Below, in pieces: positions 1-10,201 of a stretch of DNA of 64,000 nucleotides. A model generated the notes under the pieces. That model was not told the origin of the DNA. It made no database searches and worked only from the letters and a program-made list of their open reading frames with translations. This DNA is from Dugong dugon. Its lineage: Eukaryota > Chordata > Mammalia > Sirenia > Dugongidae. Location: the NCBI GenBank assembly GCA_030035585.1, contig CM057465.1, forward strand, positions 5,679,501-5,743,500, written 5' to 3'. Each line of letters starts with the position of its first letter. The first letter of the stretch is position 1. Both the position numbers and the translations under genes were made by a program.

Positions 1-375
1 TGGGTTTCAGCTGAGCTTCCAGACTAAGACAGACTAGGAAGAAGGACCCGGCAGTCTACTTCTGAAAAGACTCAGCCAGTGAAAACCTTATGAATAGCAG
101 CGGAACAATGCTCCTTAGAAGCAAGGATGGCGAAACTATGTCTCATATACTTTGGACATGTTATCAAGAGGGATCAGTCCCTGGAGAAGGACATCTTGCT
201 TGGTAAATACCCTCAACGAGATGGACTGACACAGTGGCTGCAACAATGGGCTCAAGGAGAACAACGACTGTGAGAATGATGTAGGACCAGGCAGTGTTTC
301 GTTCTGTTGTACACATAGGGTCTCTATGAATCAGAACCAACTCAACGGCACCTAACAACAACAACAACAACAACA
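1..375 (+). mobile_element. Internally deleted RTE-type LINE (5' leader joined to 3' end)
   Basis: Bases 1-108 match the leader that opens the RTE copy at 39075-36704 (gctgagcttccagactaaga through gaatagcagcggaac). From about 109 the sequence jumps to the C-terminal coding end of the same LINE (atgctccttagaagcaagga) and runs to its normal 3' tail, ending in a CAA-rich repeat at 355-380. The 5' end is cut by the window edge. The whole reverse transcriptase region is missing. Confidence 0.75.
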
Positions 376-384
376 ACAACATCC

Positions 385-1069
385 AGGTGGGCCAAATAGA
401 GGACAAACTGCAAGACAATAGATGTAAATCAAACCATAATATGAAAATACAGTTAGGGTAAAAGCAAAAGAATGGAAAAAGATATACCATGTTAATACTA
501 GTCAAAAGACAGCTGCAGTGGCTATGTTATCACATAAAGTAGTGTCTAGAACAAAGAATTTTACCAAGACAAAGAAGATTATTTCATAATGATAAAGGGG
601 TCAACTCATCAAGAGGATGTAACCATCCTAAACGTATATGTACCTAATAACAGAGCTTCAAAATACATGAAGCAAAAGCTGATAGAATGGAAAGGATAAA
701 CAGACAAGTCTGAAATTATAATTGGAGATTTCAACACCTGTCTCCCAATAATTGATAGAAGTAGGCAGAATATTAGTAAAAATATGGAATATTTGAAAAA
801 CAGTATCAATCAACTTGATCAAATTGACATTTATGTATGAAAATCTCTACCCAACAACAGCAGTACATTCTTTCCAAGTGTGTAAGGAACACTGACCAAG
901 ATAGATCATATTCTGCACCATAAAACAAGGCTCGATACATTTTAAAGGGCTTAAGTCATACAAAGTCGTTTCTCTGACCATAACAAAATTAAATTAGACA
1001 TCAATAACAGAAACATATCTGGAAAACCCTCAAATATTCGGGAAGTCAATAACACATGTTTAAATAACC
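385..1069 (+). mobile_element. L1 ORF2 endonuclease-region fragment, left half
   Basis: Degenerate L1 ORF2 sense sequence (for example ataatgataaaggggtcaac, atacatgaagcaaaagctga, ggagatttcaacacctgtct). It is full of stops and frameshifts. It is interrupted by the RTE at 1070-1670 and resumes at 1671. Confidence 0.75.
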
Positions 1070-1670
1070 ACAGACGTTTCATTTTACTTGGATCCACAAT
1101 CAACGTCCATGGAAGCAGCAGTCAAGAAATCAAATGACACATTGCTTTGGGCCAGTCTGCTGCAAAAGACCTCCTCATAGTGTTAAAAAGCAAAGACGTC
1201 ACCTTGAAGACTAAGGTGCGCCTGACCCAAGCCATGGCATTTTCAATTGCCTCATATGCACGCAAAAGCTGGACAACAAATAAGATGACTGAAGAATTCG
1301 AATTGTGGTGTTAGCGAAGAATATTGAATATCCCATGGACAGCTAAAAGAACGAACAAGTCTGTCTTGGAAGAAGTGCAGCCAGAAGGCTCCTTAGAAGC
1401 AAGGATGGCAAGACTACGTCTCACGTACTTTGGACACGTTATCAGGGGGAATCAGTCCCTGGAGAAAGACATCACGCTTGGTAAAGTGGAGGGTCAGTGA
1501 AGAAGACGAAGACCCTCAATGAGATGGACTGACACAGTGGCTGCAACAGTGGGCTGAAGCATTAACAATGATCGTGAGGATGGAGCAGGACCGGACAGTG
1601 TTTCGTTCTGTCGTACATAGGGTTGCTAGGAGTCGGAACCGACTCGACGGCACCTAACGACCACCACATC
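1070..1670 (+). mobile_element. 5'-truncated RTE LINE with target-site duplication
   Basis: C-terminal part of RTE ORF2 (region reading DFILLGSTIN, then SYFGHVI-type motifs) through the 3' tail gaaccgactcgacggcacct. It is flanked by the 8-base direct repeat AAATAACC at 1062-1069 and 1671-1678, which marks insertion into the older L1. Confidence 0.85.
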
Positions 1671-1850
1671 AAATAACCTGTGGGTTCAAGAATAAATCAA
1701 AAGGGAAATTAGAAAGTATTTTGAACTGAAGGAAAATGAATTAAAAATTTGTGGCATATGCTATAGGAGTACATAGTTGGAAATTTATGACACTAAATGC
1801 CTAGATTAAAAAATAAAAAAACTCTTCAAATAAATGACCTCTAATAGCTT
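1671..1850 (+). mobile_element. L1 ORF2 fragment, right half
   Basis: Continues the L1 interrupted at 1069 (aaataacctgtgggttcaag, gaaattagaaagtattttga, gcctagattaaaaaataaaa). Confidence 0.7.
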
Positions 1851-2045
1851 TAATTTCTCTCACCAATGTTTTATAGTTTTCTGTGTATAGGTCTTTCCTA
1901 TTTTTGTCATGTTTATCATTAAATATTTCATATTTTTGATGCTACTGTAAATAGTATTTTTTATTTCAGTAGCTGAGTGTTCACTGACATATACAGAAAT
2001 ACAATTGATTTTTGTATACTGATCTTGCATCCTGCACCTTCTCGG
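1851..2045 (-). mobile_element. L1 ORF2 fragment, opposite orientation
   Basis: Antisense L1 ORF2 (tttatagttttctgtgtata, gatttttgtatactgatctt, gcatcctgc). It abuts the plus-strand L1 piece, so this may be another 5'-inverted copy or a separate insertion. Confidence 0.55.
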
Positions 2046-2236
2046 GAGATAACTGGAATCTTAAAGCTGGCAGACACTTGTACAACATGTGTGTGTCCAG
2101 CTTCACTAACAATACATTACACTGGTATTTATGATTTCACATAAGTTGAATCCTACTGAATCTGTCCTTCTTAAGCTTGTTTATTTTCATTCAACATTGA
2201 TTTTCAGATGGATTCATGTAAATACATGAAGAACTA

Positions 2237-2556
2237 ATTCATGGGGGCAGTAGTGGTTTCATGGTTGAATTCTCGCCTTCCACGTGGGAGACGAAGGTTT
2301 GATTCCTGGCCACCTCACATGCAGGTACCACCTGTCTGTCAGTGGAGGCTTGTGTGCCATTATCATGCTGAGCAGGTTTCAGTGGCGCTTCCAGACGAAG
2401 ACAGACGAGCAAGAAAGGTCTGATGATCTACTTCTGAAAATCAGCCCGTGAAAACCCTATATGGGTGACAACGGTCTGATCTGCAACCCATCATGGGGAT
2501 GGTTCAGCGGTGGGCAGCATTTTGTTGCATTGTGCACCTGATGGCAGCTAACAACA
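2237..2556 (+). mobile_element. tRNA-Gly-headed SINE with RTE leader and tail
   Basis: The head (ggttgaattctcgccttcca, then gggagacgaaggtttgattc) follows tRNA-Gly, with a CTTCCAC anticodon loop and a degenerate B box. The body (gtcagtggaggcttgtgtgc, ttccagacgaagacagacga, ctacttctgaaaatcagccc) is the RTE leader. The end (gcattttgttgcattgtgca, then ggcagctaacaacaac) is RTE-like. Confidence 0.75.
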
Positions 2557-3270
2557 ACAATTCCACTGTATGAACACCACAATTTGTCCATTTCCCTCTG
2601 ATGAACACTCAGCTTGCTTTCTGTCCCTCACTACTACCAACAGTGCTGAATGCACATCCTCATGTCTGCCTCCTCTTACGTGGCTGGAATCCTCTAGGAT
2701 GGTTCCCATGCACTGGCGGGGTTTTAGAGCAGGTACATTTTCCATGCTCTCTCCATAAAGGGCTCCCTCTCCCCACTGTCACTGAAGTCAGCACACAGTC
2801 ATCAAAACGATCTTCCTGGAGTAGGAATAAGCAAGAGAGCTAGGGAGAAACAGGTTCCTGGCCAAGAACCCAGCATGAGGGAAGCCTGCAGGTGAAAGAG
2901 CAGGAACCCTTCCACCAGACAGTATAGGGAGAACCTTCTCTCTCGATTCCCCAACAGCCCCTATCTTCCATCCTCAGAGTCGAAAACCATACACACACCT
3001 TGTTCACCACCTACCAGATACTCCTCCTGGCTTACCCAAACCAAAGTCCTTCAGTCCTAACCCAAGACCCACTTCCACCAAGAAGCCCTGTGTAGTTAGG
3101 TCTACTCCAGATGGAACTTTCTTCAGATGAGGCTGCAGATTCTACCACACTATCCTGGGTTGGCTTAAATGCTGCCTACAGAGATGAGCTGTTCCACGAT
3201 TTCCTCTTTCCCAACGACACCGTAGGTTGCCTGAGTAGACCCCATGTTTGATTTCTTTGTATCTGCTTTG
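2557..3270. other. Intron, no feature recognised
   Basis: Mixed-composition sequence. Short frames on both strands lack coding character, and no clear repeat was recognised. Confidence 0.4.
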
Positions 3271-3275
3271 CCTGA

Positions 3276-3488
3276 TGGAGTCCTTGGGCAGTGCAAACAG
3301 TGAACACACTTGGCTGCTAACTGAAAGGTTAGAGGTTCGAGTCCACCCAGAGGCCGCTCAGAAGAAAGGTCTGGCTGTGGATCTACTTCCAAAAAACCAG
3401 TCACTGAAAACCCTATGTGCACAGTTCTACTCTGACACACATGGGGTCACCATGATTTGAAGTCATATGGACAGTAACTGGTTTTTGC
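3276..3488 (+). mobile_element. AfroSINE
   Basis: Has a tRNA-type head (box A near gcagtgcaaacagtgaacac, box B aggttagaggttcgagtcca), the central block agaagaaaggtctggctgtg, and the tail cagttctactctgacacaca. This copy belongs to the sub-type with the central block shared with the RTE leader (ctacttccaaaaaaccagtc). It lies in the PPARA intron 395 bases past the coding exon. Confidence 0.85.
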
Positions 3489-3570
3489 CTTGCCTGATGA
3501 TACCTGATGTAGTTCTTAATGCAGTATAGGAAGTAGGCAGATGGTTAATATAAACTTCCCAATTAAAAAA

Positions 3571-3596
3571 GAGACTCCTATTACAATAGGAGTCTC
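3571..3596. repeat. Perfect 12-bp inverted repeat (hairpin)
   Basis: GAGACTCCTATT at 3571-3582, a 2-base spacer AC, and its exact complement AATAGGAGTCTC at 3585-3596. It sits 287 bases into the intron past the donor of the PPARA coding exon, so the pre-mRNA could form a very tight hairpin. Confidence 0.8.
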
Positions 3597-3882
3597 CACT
3601 TTAGAGAAATACATACTCACAGCATTTTTTAAACACAGCTGACTGCCTTAACTGACATTCAAGCATTATCTGATTTGTGTATAGCCTTTGAAAGGTGGCA
3701 TACTATGCAAAGTGAAATACACCTTAAATGTTTCCAAGTCCCAGCGGCACGTGATATAATGCTTGATCGTGCTTGAAGACTTCCTTGCAGAAAGATGTGA
3801 TTTCTTTTCCTGCTGAAGGGAACAATCTTCTCTGAAGAAAAAGCATTTCTGAACAAGACTTTCTAGGAAGCAAGTCACTCAC

Positions 3883-4090
3883 CTGTAATAACAGATCCAT
3901 CTGACCCTGGACCGCTTCCTAAATACTGATAATCTGTGAAACTAAAGCTTCCGGAGCTGTCCTCACCAATGGACTGGGAGATCTCTGGAATATTTCCCAT
4001 TTCCTGTAGGAATTCTTCAGAAAGTGGGCTCTCCAGGTTGTCAGCCTCGAGTGGGGACAGGGGACAAATAGGGCTTTCCATGTCTACCAT
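3883..4090 (-). CDS. PPARA: PPARA first coding exon (residues 1-69, N-terminal A/B domain)
   Basis: Encodes the N-terminal activation (AF-1) region of peroxisome proliferator-activated receptor alpha. The ATG is at 4090-4088, and 208 bases give 69 codons plus the first base of codon 70, the same phase and length as in the human exon. The protein starts [18 protein letters not shown] and contains [23 protein letters not shown] and GSDGSVIT, all PPARA hallmarks, with a few substitutions against human (for example T4M). It is rich in acidic residues, serine and proline. No frameshift or stop is seen. The exon ends ...ATTACAG and is followed by GTGAGTGA, a strong donor, at 3882-3875. The frame stays open upstream of the ATG, so the start is chosen by homology. 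The next exon is outside the window. Confidence 0.97.
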
Positions 4091-4129
4091 CTTGATTAGA
4101 CAGTGCTGCTCACACCACTGAACGCCAAT
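4091..4129 (-). other. PPARA: PPARA 5' UTR part of the start-codon exon
   Basis: 39 bases of leader precede the ATG. The acceptor reads CTCTTTCCACCCACAG and cuts after 4130, so the exon starts at 4129 with ATTGGCG. The whole exon is 247 bases. The sequence just before the ATG (AATCAAG) gives a moderate initiation context with A at -3 on the non-template strand. Confidence 0.88.
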
Positions 4130-4130
4130 C

Positions 4131-4340
4131 TGTGGGTGGAAAGAGAAGTAACTGGTCACAATGACAAACGAGAACACGACTTCATCCAGTGAAAACATCG
4201 TTTGCCACTGAAGACTCGCCTGAGTTCAGGATCTCACGAGTGACGCCGCTGACCATCTTTTCTCTGCCTGGCTCTAGCCAAGCACTCTAAGAAAACAAAA
4301 ATCTTGAAACCACCCAACGTTTAAGGAGCGAAGCTGATGG
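4131..4340 (-). other. Intron next to the PPARA coding exon
   Basis: Non-repetitive intron upstream of the acceptor. The pyrimidine tract of the acceptor lies at 4131-4146. No transposon was recognised. Confidence 0.5.
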
Positions 4341-4355
4341 AGCTAGGACTCATCA

Positions 4356-4485
4356 GCGTAGTCCATTCGTGTTTGAGCACATGCTGTGCGCTGGGCACTA
4401 TTCCAGGGGTGGGGTCCACAGGGGACAAAAGCAAGCCTCCGCTCTCCTGGGTGCCCTTTCCAGTGGGGAGACAGATGGTGCTCAG
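4356..4485 (+). repeat. L2 3'-end fragment
   Basis: Reads gagcacatgctgtgcgctgg, then gcactattccaggggtgggg, acaggggacaaaagcaagcc and ctctcctgg, which is the degenerate L2 3' end. Confidence 0.6.
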
Positions 4486-4817
4486 ATACCCAGGACTTGT
4501 GTGGAGCATCTATGATAATGAGAGAATGCAGGTGAGAGCGGGTGGGGTTCAGGGTGAGGGAGGGAGCTGGGCAGGTGTCCGGGGGAGAATGTGCAGGAAA
4601 AATGAGCAACACAAAAGGCCTGGGGTGGAAGCACACCAGCCCATTCCAGAACAACCACGAGGTCACTGGGGCTCAGGCTAAGGGGCACAGGGATGGGGCT
4701 CAGGCTGAGGGGCACAAACTAGGGGTGATACCAACTCTTAGATGATCTCCTTGTACCCGTGGGGATCACACCACGTAGTTATTTCTGAAAAATTACTGTA
4801 TGGTAACAAATACTTTA

Positions 4818-5025
4818 GGTGCCTTGGGCACAGTGGTTAAAGTGCTCTGCTGCTAACCAAAAGGTTTGTGGTTGGAACCCACCAGCCGCTCCGAGGGAGA
4901 AAGAGGTGGCAGTCTGCATCCGTAAAGATTACAGCCTTGGAAACCCTACGAGGCAGCAGTTCTACTCTGTCCTAGAGTGTCACTGTGAGTCAGAATTGAC
5001 TCCACGGCAATGGGTTTGGTAATGG
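4818..5025 (+). mobile_element. AfroSINE
   Basis: Full-length type: gggcacagtggttaaagtgc, ctgctaaccaaaaggtttgt, gtaaagattacagccttgga, and the tail gaattgactccacggcaatg. Confidence 0.85.
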
Positions 5026-5039
5026 ATTAACAAATCCTT

Positions 5040-5690
5040 TGCTGAGTTTTAAAAAATCTACACAGGCAAGTCCCAGACAATGCTGGATGGTTTCAACTAG
5101 CAAGCCAAAGCACACCCTCCACAAGGCAGGAGGACAAAATAGCTGTTCTTCCACGTTCGTCCATGTCACACTCTTGCTCAAACACTTCACATGACTTCCT
5201 GTGATGTCCTGACTAAACCCAGTGTCCTCAGCACATGGTGGCCCCAACCTGATCCCTCTGTCCCTGTGGGGATCCAATGGCCTGGGCCATCCCTCCCCCT
5301 CACATCCCACATTATTTCACTTCTGGGCCTGCATCCAGGCTCACCTGCCTCGACGGCCCTTCCCCACCTCTGCCTTCTCAGGGCCCCTTGCTCCATCTCC
5401 CTCAGCCTGACTAAGCCACCAATCGCCCCTCAAGGCCGACGGGTGCCATTTAACTTCCGGAACTGTTTTCCCATCTGAAAAGTGGTCACGGCAATGCCCA
5501 CAGCTCACATCAAGGAGGAAAGTGAAGAAGGCGTGTGTCCGCCACCAGGCACCACAGTGCGGCTCTCACCACAGAAGACAGAACACCTCCCGAGCAAATC
5601 CTCCTCCATCACGTGTGTTTGCGGAAAGCAATTTTCTCATTTCAGGCTTGCTTAGGGCTGACAGCAGCTATCAGTGCAGAGACAGAGATG
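5040..5690 (+). other. Intron with possible L2-derived stretch
   Basis: The segment around 5160-5260 (ctcttgctcaaacacttcac, then atgacttcctgtgatgtcct) resembles L2, but the match is weak. No gene is visible in the remainder. Confidence 0.3.
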
Positions 5691-5691
5691 T

Positions 5692-5908
5692 CCTGGAGTC
5701 CCTGGGTGGCGCAAAGCATTAAGCATGCAATGACTAGCCGAAGGTTGACAGTTCGAACCCACCCAGAGGCATCTTGGAGGACAAGCCCAGGGATCTGCTT
5801 CTGAAAGGTCATGGCCTTGGAAACCCCATGGAGCGGTTCCACTCTGCACACATGGGGTCACTATGATGAGTTGGAATCGACTCTCTAACAAAGGGTTTGG
5901 TTTTGGAA
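5692..5908 (+). mobile_element. AfroSINE
   Basis: Head gtccctgggtggcgcaaagc, B box gttgacagttcgaacccacc, tail gttggaatcgactctctaac. Confidence 0.85.
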
Positions 5909-6354
5909 CATTTCATCAGGACTCAGGACTTTCTTTCTCTGTAACCTTTCAGCAGGGACCAAGCTGTGAATCCATGACTTTTTTCTATTGTATTTTATTC
6001 TGGCTTATATCTGAAGGAAGGTTTTGTTAAATTGTTAGGGGGGCAATTTGGGGTGAGAATTACTTAAAATAATTCTCACCATGAACACAAGGGTCAAAAA
6101 CTGCTATCACCAACTCACTATCAAGTCCAGCCCAACAAGAAACCAACCTCTGGGCAGAGGCTGGTTATCCGTGAGGCTGCCATCTCCCCCTTTACCCATC
6201 ATAGCCTCAGCACAACAATGGGAAATGCACTCTCGATTCCTGCAAATATTCTTTTCCCATCTGGAGCATCAGAATAGGAGGACCTAGTCTTTGACTAACA
6301 GAACAATGTGAGTTTCTTTGCCATTGCATGCAGGGAGTCAGAATATTTTTCAGT
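5909..6354. other. Intron, mostly unassigned
   Basis: Contains the palindrome at 6052-6080. No coding or known repeat structure was recognised. Confidence 0.4.
6052..6080. repeat. Perfect 11-bp inverted repeat with 7-base loop
   Basis: GGTGAGAATTA at 6052-6062 and its complement TAATTCTCACC at 6070-6080, separated by CTTAAAA. No TIR element was recognised around it. Confidence 0.75.
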
Positions 6355-7208
6355 CCTACGGAGAAGCTGGACTATATGAAGAAGAATGCAGGATCAGGAT
6401 TGGAGGAAGACTCATTAACTACCTGCATTATGCAGATGACTTGCTTGCTGGAACTGAAGAGGACTTGAAGCACTTACTGATAAAGACCAAAGACCACAGC
6501 CTTCAGTATGGATTGCACCTCAACATAAAGAAAACAAAAATCCTCACAACTGGACCAATAAGTAACATCATGATAAACAGAGAAAAGATTGACGTTGTCA
6601 AGGATTTCATTTTACTTGGATTCACAGTCAACACCCGTGGAAGCAGCAGTCAAGAAATCAAATTAAGTATTGCATTGGGCAAATCTGCTGCAAAAGACCT
6701 CTTTAACGCGTTAAAAGGCAAAAATGTCACCTTGATGACTAAGGTGCGCCTGACCCAAGCCATGGTGTTTTCGATCGCCGAATAATGTATGTGAAAGCTA
6801 GACAATGAATAAGGAAGACCCGAGAAGGATTGATGCCTTTGAATTATGGTGTTGGTGAAGAATATTGAGTATACCATGGACGGCCAAAAGAACAAACAAA
6901 TCTGTCTTGGAAGAAGTGCAGCCAGAACACTCTTTAGAAGCAAGGATGGCAAGACTTCGTCTCACATACTTTGGACATGTTATCAGGAGGGATCAGTCCC
7001 TGGAGAAGGACATCATGCTTGGTAAAGTACGGGGTCAGTGAAAAAGAGGAAGATACTCAATGAGATGGATTGACACAGTGGCTGCAACAATAGGTCAAGC
7101 ATAACAATGACCGTGAAGATGGCGCAGGACTGGGCAGTGCTTCATTCTGTTGTACACAGGGTCACTATGAGTTGGAACCGACTTGACAGTCCCTAATAAC
7201 AATAACAA
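6355..7208 (+). mobile_element. RTE LINE fragment with readable reverse-transcriptase motif
   Basis: Begins ggagaagctggactatatga and runs through RT motif C, with TAT GCA GAT GAC at 6429-6440 giving YADD, to the 3' tail at 7180-7208 (gttggaaccgacttgacagt). A frame stays open over 155 codons from 6318 to 6785 and then breaks near aataatgtatgtgaaagc. It lacks the endonuclease and the start of RT. Confidence 0.85.
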
Positions 7209-7214
7209 TCATTG

Positions 7215-7655
7215 TACTTCTCTGTCGCTTTGAAAGAATACTTGAGATTTATTTGAAGAAATGTCAGTCTTAGTGTTAGCGACGAGTAAACAAGATGAAA
7301 TCCCTCATCAAGTGAGGCAATCCTGGCCTGTCTTCTGGCCAGAGAGACTGGCTTTCACACAAATCCGTGAACACACTGGCCCTTTCTTGTTTCAAATGAC
7401 AGCAGATAATAAGTGGTTTGCTTTGAACACGTCCCCCAGCGAGAGATAGCTGAGGCCACGTGGGCACACCCACTGACCTGTACGCCTGCCATCCCAGTAC
7501 ACTATGGCCTCCGGACAACTGCTCACTTGCTCAAGGAGCAGACAGGTCAGGGGAAAGCCCCACCTCTTCGTCCCATACCCACATCATACTGCCACGCCCC
7601 ATTCTCTGAGAAGAGCACACTGGACAGCTGGTTCTTTGCTGAGTGCTAGGCTCCA
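7215..7655. other. Intron, no feature recognised
   Basis: Apparently unique sequence between an RTE copy and a SINE. No coding character was seen. Confidence 0.4.
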
Positions 7656-7660
7656 AATAT

Positions 7661-8003
7661 GAGGCAGCAGTGGTTCAGTGGGAGAATTCTCCCCTTCCAG
7701 GCAGGAGGCGCAGGTTCGATTCCCAGCCAGTACACCTCATGCACAGCCACCACCTGTTGGTCAGTGGAGGCTTGCATGTTGCTATGATGCTGAACAGATT
7801 TCAGCAGAGCTTCCCAACTAAGATAGACTAGGAAGAACGACTTCGTGATCTACTTCCGAAAAATGAACCAATGAAAACCCTATGGATTGTAACAGTCTAA
7901 TCCACAACCGATCACGGGATGGCCAGGGACCAGGCAGTGTTTTATCCCGTTGTGCACGGGGTCACCAGGAGTTGGGGCCCACTTGATGGCAGCTCACAAC
8001 AAC
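7661..8003 (+). mobile_element. tRNA-Gly-headed SINE, well-preserved head
   Basis: The head gcagtggttcagtgggagaa, ttctccccttccaggcagga, gcgcaggttcgattcccagc matches tRNA-Gly closely (A box and B box intact). The body ttcccaactaagatagacta and ctacttccgaaaaatgaacc comes from the RTE leader, and the tail tttatcccgttgtgcacggg from the RTE 3' end. Confidence 0.85.
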
Positions 8004-8009
8004 CACAAC

Positions 8010-8160
8010 CACAACCAAACCTATTGCTGTTGAGTCGATTCCAACATACAGTGACTCTATAGGACAGAGCAGAACTGTCCCACAGGGCTTCTAGGGCTGT
8101 AATCTTTACTGACCTTTCGGTTAGCAGCCGAGTGCTTAATCACTGCACCACTGGGGCTCC
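8010..8160 (-). mobile_element. AfroSINE, partial
   Basis: Antisense order: aaacctattgctgttgagtc, gaactgtcccacagggcttc, gcaccactggggctcctt. The middle is shortened. Confidence 0.8.
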
Positions 8161-8820
8161 TTAACAACAACAACACACTCCAAATGCTTTGAGAGAGAGA
8201 AGGAGGCATCACAAATGAGCACGTATCTCAGCTGCTTCCAATCTGGTCAAGGAAGCACAACAAATAGCTCCAATTAGAGGATGCAAATAGCCCTCTATCA
8301 GTCTTGGCTTCCAAGCACAGAGAGAGGGTCCCCTCCATTCAGAGGCGAGGGGAAGAGCTATGGAGAGGTGACGAAAGGGAACATGTCCACGCTGCTTCTG
8401 GCAATGGTTTGCTTTTCTGCATAATCCTCTCATTCCTTACGTTACCTGAGACCTCAATCCATTTTTTCTTTGCCATCCAGTGTAAATGCTATACCTGCAT
8501 TTGTCCATCACAAGCTCAAAGGAAAACTAGACTGAAGTTCTATTTTTAGGTCCTAGTAATGGAACATTTATCCATCAAAATACTCCTTTGAGAACCGTGA
8601 AGCACAGTGCCCACAACTACAGAATATTTAAAAAGAGAAACGGAGACAGAATTCCATTGCTAGTTGAGGTTATCTAAACACAGGACAGGTAAAAGCATTG
8701 GAAGAACTTTAACACAGTTGGCACCTTTAAAACTAAGGCATTTTCATTTTCTGTCTCACCAACTCTTTGACGCATGATTGTTTGGAAGACTGGGCAAAAA
8801 TGAGTTATTAATGGCATAGT
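8161..8820. other. Intron, no feature recognised
   Basis: No known repeat or coding structure was recognised. Confidence 0.4.
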
Positions 8821-9188
8821 AAGACTCACTAACAACCTGCATTATGCAGGTGACACAACCTTGCTGCCAAAAGTGAAGAGGACTTGAAGCCCTTACTGAT
8901 GAAGATCAAAGACCACAGCCTTCAGTACGGATTGCACCTCAACATCAAGAAAACAAAAATCCTCACAACTGGACCGATAAGCAACATCATGATAAATGGA
9001 GAAAAGATTGAAGTTGTCATGGATTTCATTTTACCTGGGTCCACAATCAATGTCCTTGGAAGGAGCAGTCAAGAAATCAAATGATGTATTGCACTGAGCA
9101 AGTCTGCTGCAAAAGAACTCTTTAAAGTGTTAAAAAGCAAAAGATGTCACCCTGAGGACTAAGGTGCGCCTGACCCAAGCCATGGTGT
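8821..9188 (+). mobile_element. RTE LINE fragment, left half (split by an LTR-like insertion)
   Basis: Starts actcactaacaacctgcatt. The catalytic motif reads YAGD instead of YADD (tatgcaggtgac). It stops at catggtgt, where a 1-kb insertion follows, and resumes at 10202. Confidence 0.85.
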
Positions 9189-10201
9189 TGTGATGCAGTG
9201 AATTACTCAGTGTGGCCCTTCTAGCTATAGTCTTTCTAACTGTCACCAAATGACTGCGTGGGACTATGCAAATGAAGTGCTATGACCAACCAAGGGGATA
9301 GGATAGCTTGCTAATAATGCAAATAAGGTACATGGCACCCTTGTGGGGGTGGGATCACGCAAATAAGGTGTCAGTTTTGCCATCCTGCTAGGCTTAAAAT
9401 GAACAATCCCAGAGGTGGGAAAGCAGGCTCTCATCACCACCAAGAAAGAAGAGCCAGGAGTGGAGCACATCCTTCGGACCCAGGATCTCTGCACTGAGAA
9501 CCTCCTGGAGCCAGGAGACTGAGAGACAGGCAGCTGTTTAACACGAAAGACAGAGAAACACGGCAGCAAAGAAACGGTGGCAGCTGAGGCAGGAGACTGA
9601 CAGTGGTGCAGTGGGCTTCCTGGCCCCCGGGGCAAGACAGCTGAGTGTCTTTGGGAAAGAGCTAGAGGACAAGGGTGTCTCTGGGCATTGGGTGGAGCTA
9701 GGTTTGCTGACCCACAGAGCTAGAGATGAGCGCCTTCAGGCTGAGGCTTACTGGCAGAATGGGGTGCCTCTGGATACTCAACAGCGGAGCTAAAAGAGCT
9801 TTGTAACATTTGCCAGAGCAGGGCAGAGGCCAGGTCGAGGGGTCGAGGGCCAGAGAGACTCCTGCCTGCCAGCATGGCCGAGAAGAGGCTGTCCTGATTG
9901 AAGAACTGTATCCTGAGTGTTCCTGAATCTAAAGTGTAACCTGTTACTTCCCTAAGAAGCCCCATCACTGTGAGTATGGTCTGTGAGTTCTTTGTGGCCA
10001 TTGCAAAGAATTATTGAATCCAGCAGAGAAGTAGAGTGTGCCATGGAAGGGAAGGTTGGTGTCAGGACTGGTGAAGATGGCAGAGAGGAGGCATGTCTGA
10101 CCTTTGCCTCATAGGAATCAGCCTTGGGCTGTTGATCTTGATTCTCCTTCCCCCTTGTGAAGTTAGATGAGGTCAGATGCCCATGCTACGCCATTTTTAC
10201 A
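9189..10201. mobile_element. 1,013-bp LTR-like insertion (TGT...ACA)
   Basis: Splits an RTE copy whose two sides join without gap. Ends are TGTGATG and TTTTTACA. The flanks GGTGT (9184-9188) and GGTAT (10202-10206) form a 5-base duplication with one mismatch. Near the left end, ATGCAAAT octamers lie at 9266-9273 and 9317-9324, with a variant ACGCAAAT at 9357-9364. A weak TATA-like CTTAAAA is at about 9392. No coding region or second LTR is present, so this is probably a solo LTR; I cannot name the family. Orientation is not settled. Confidence 0.65.

Noticed and set aside
1-3870. PPARA exon for the first zinc finger
   Set aside because: I looked on the minus strand for the conserved CRICGDKASGYHYG-type segment and did not find it; the exon must lie left of the window.
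6318-6785. 155-codon frame as a host gene
   Set aside because: It is RTE reverse transcriptase sequence in a truncated, broken element.
7661-7735. Possible tRNA-Gly gene
   Set aside because: The tRNA-like head is the start of a SINE that continues into LINE-derived sequence, occurs at several sites, and lacks a good acceptor-stem match.
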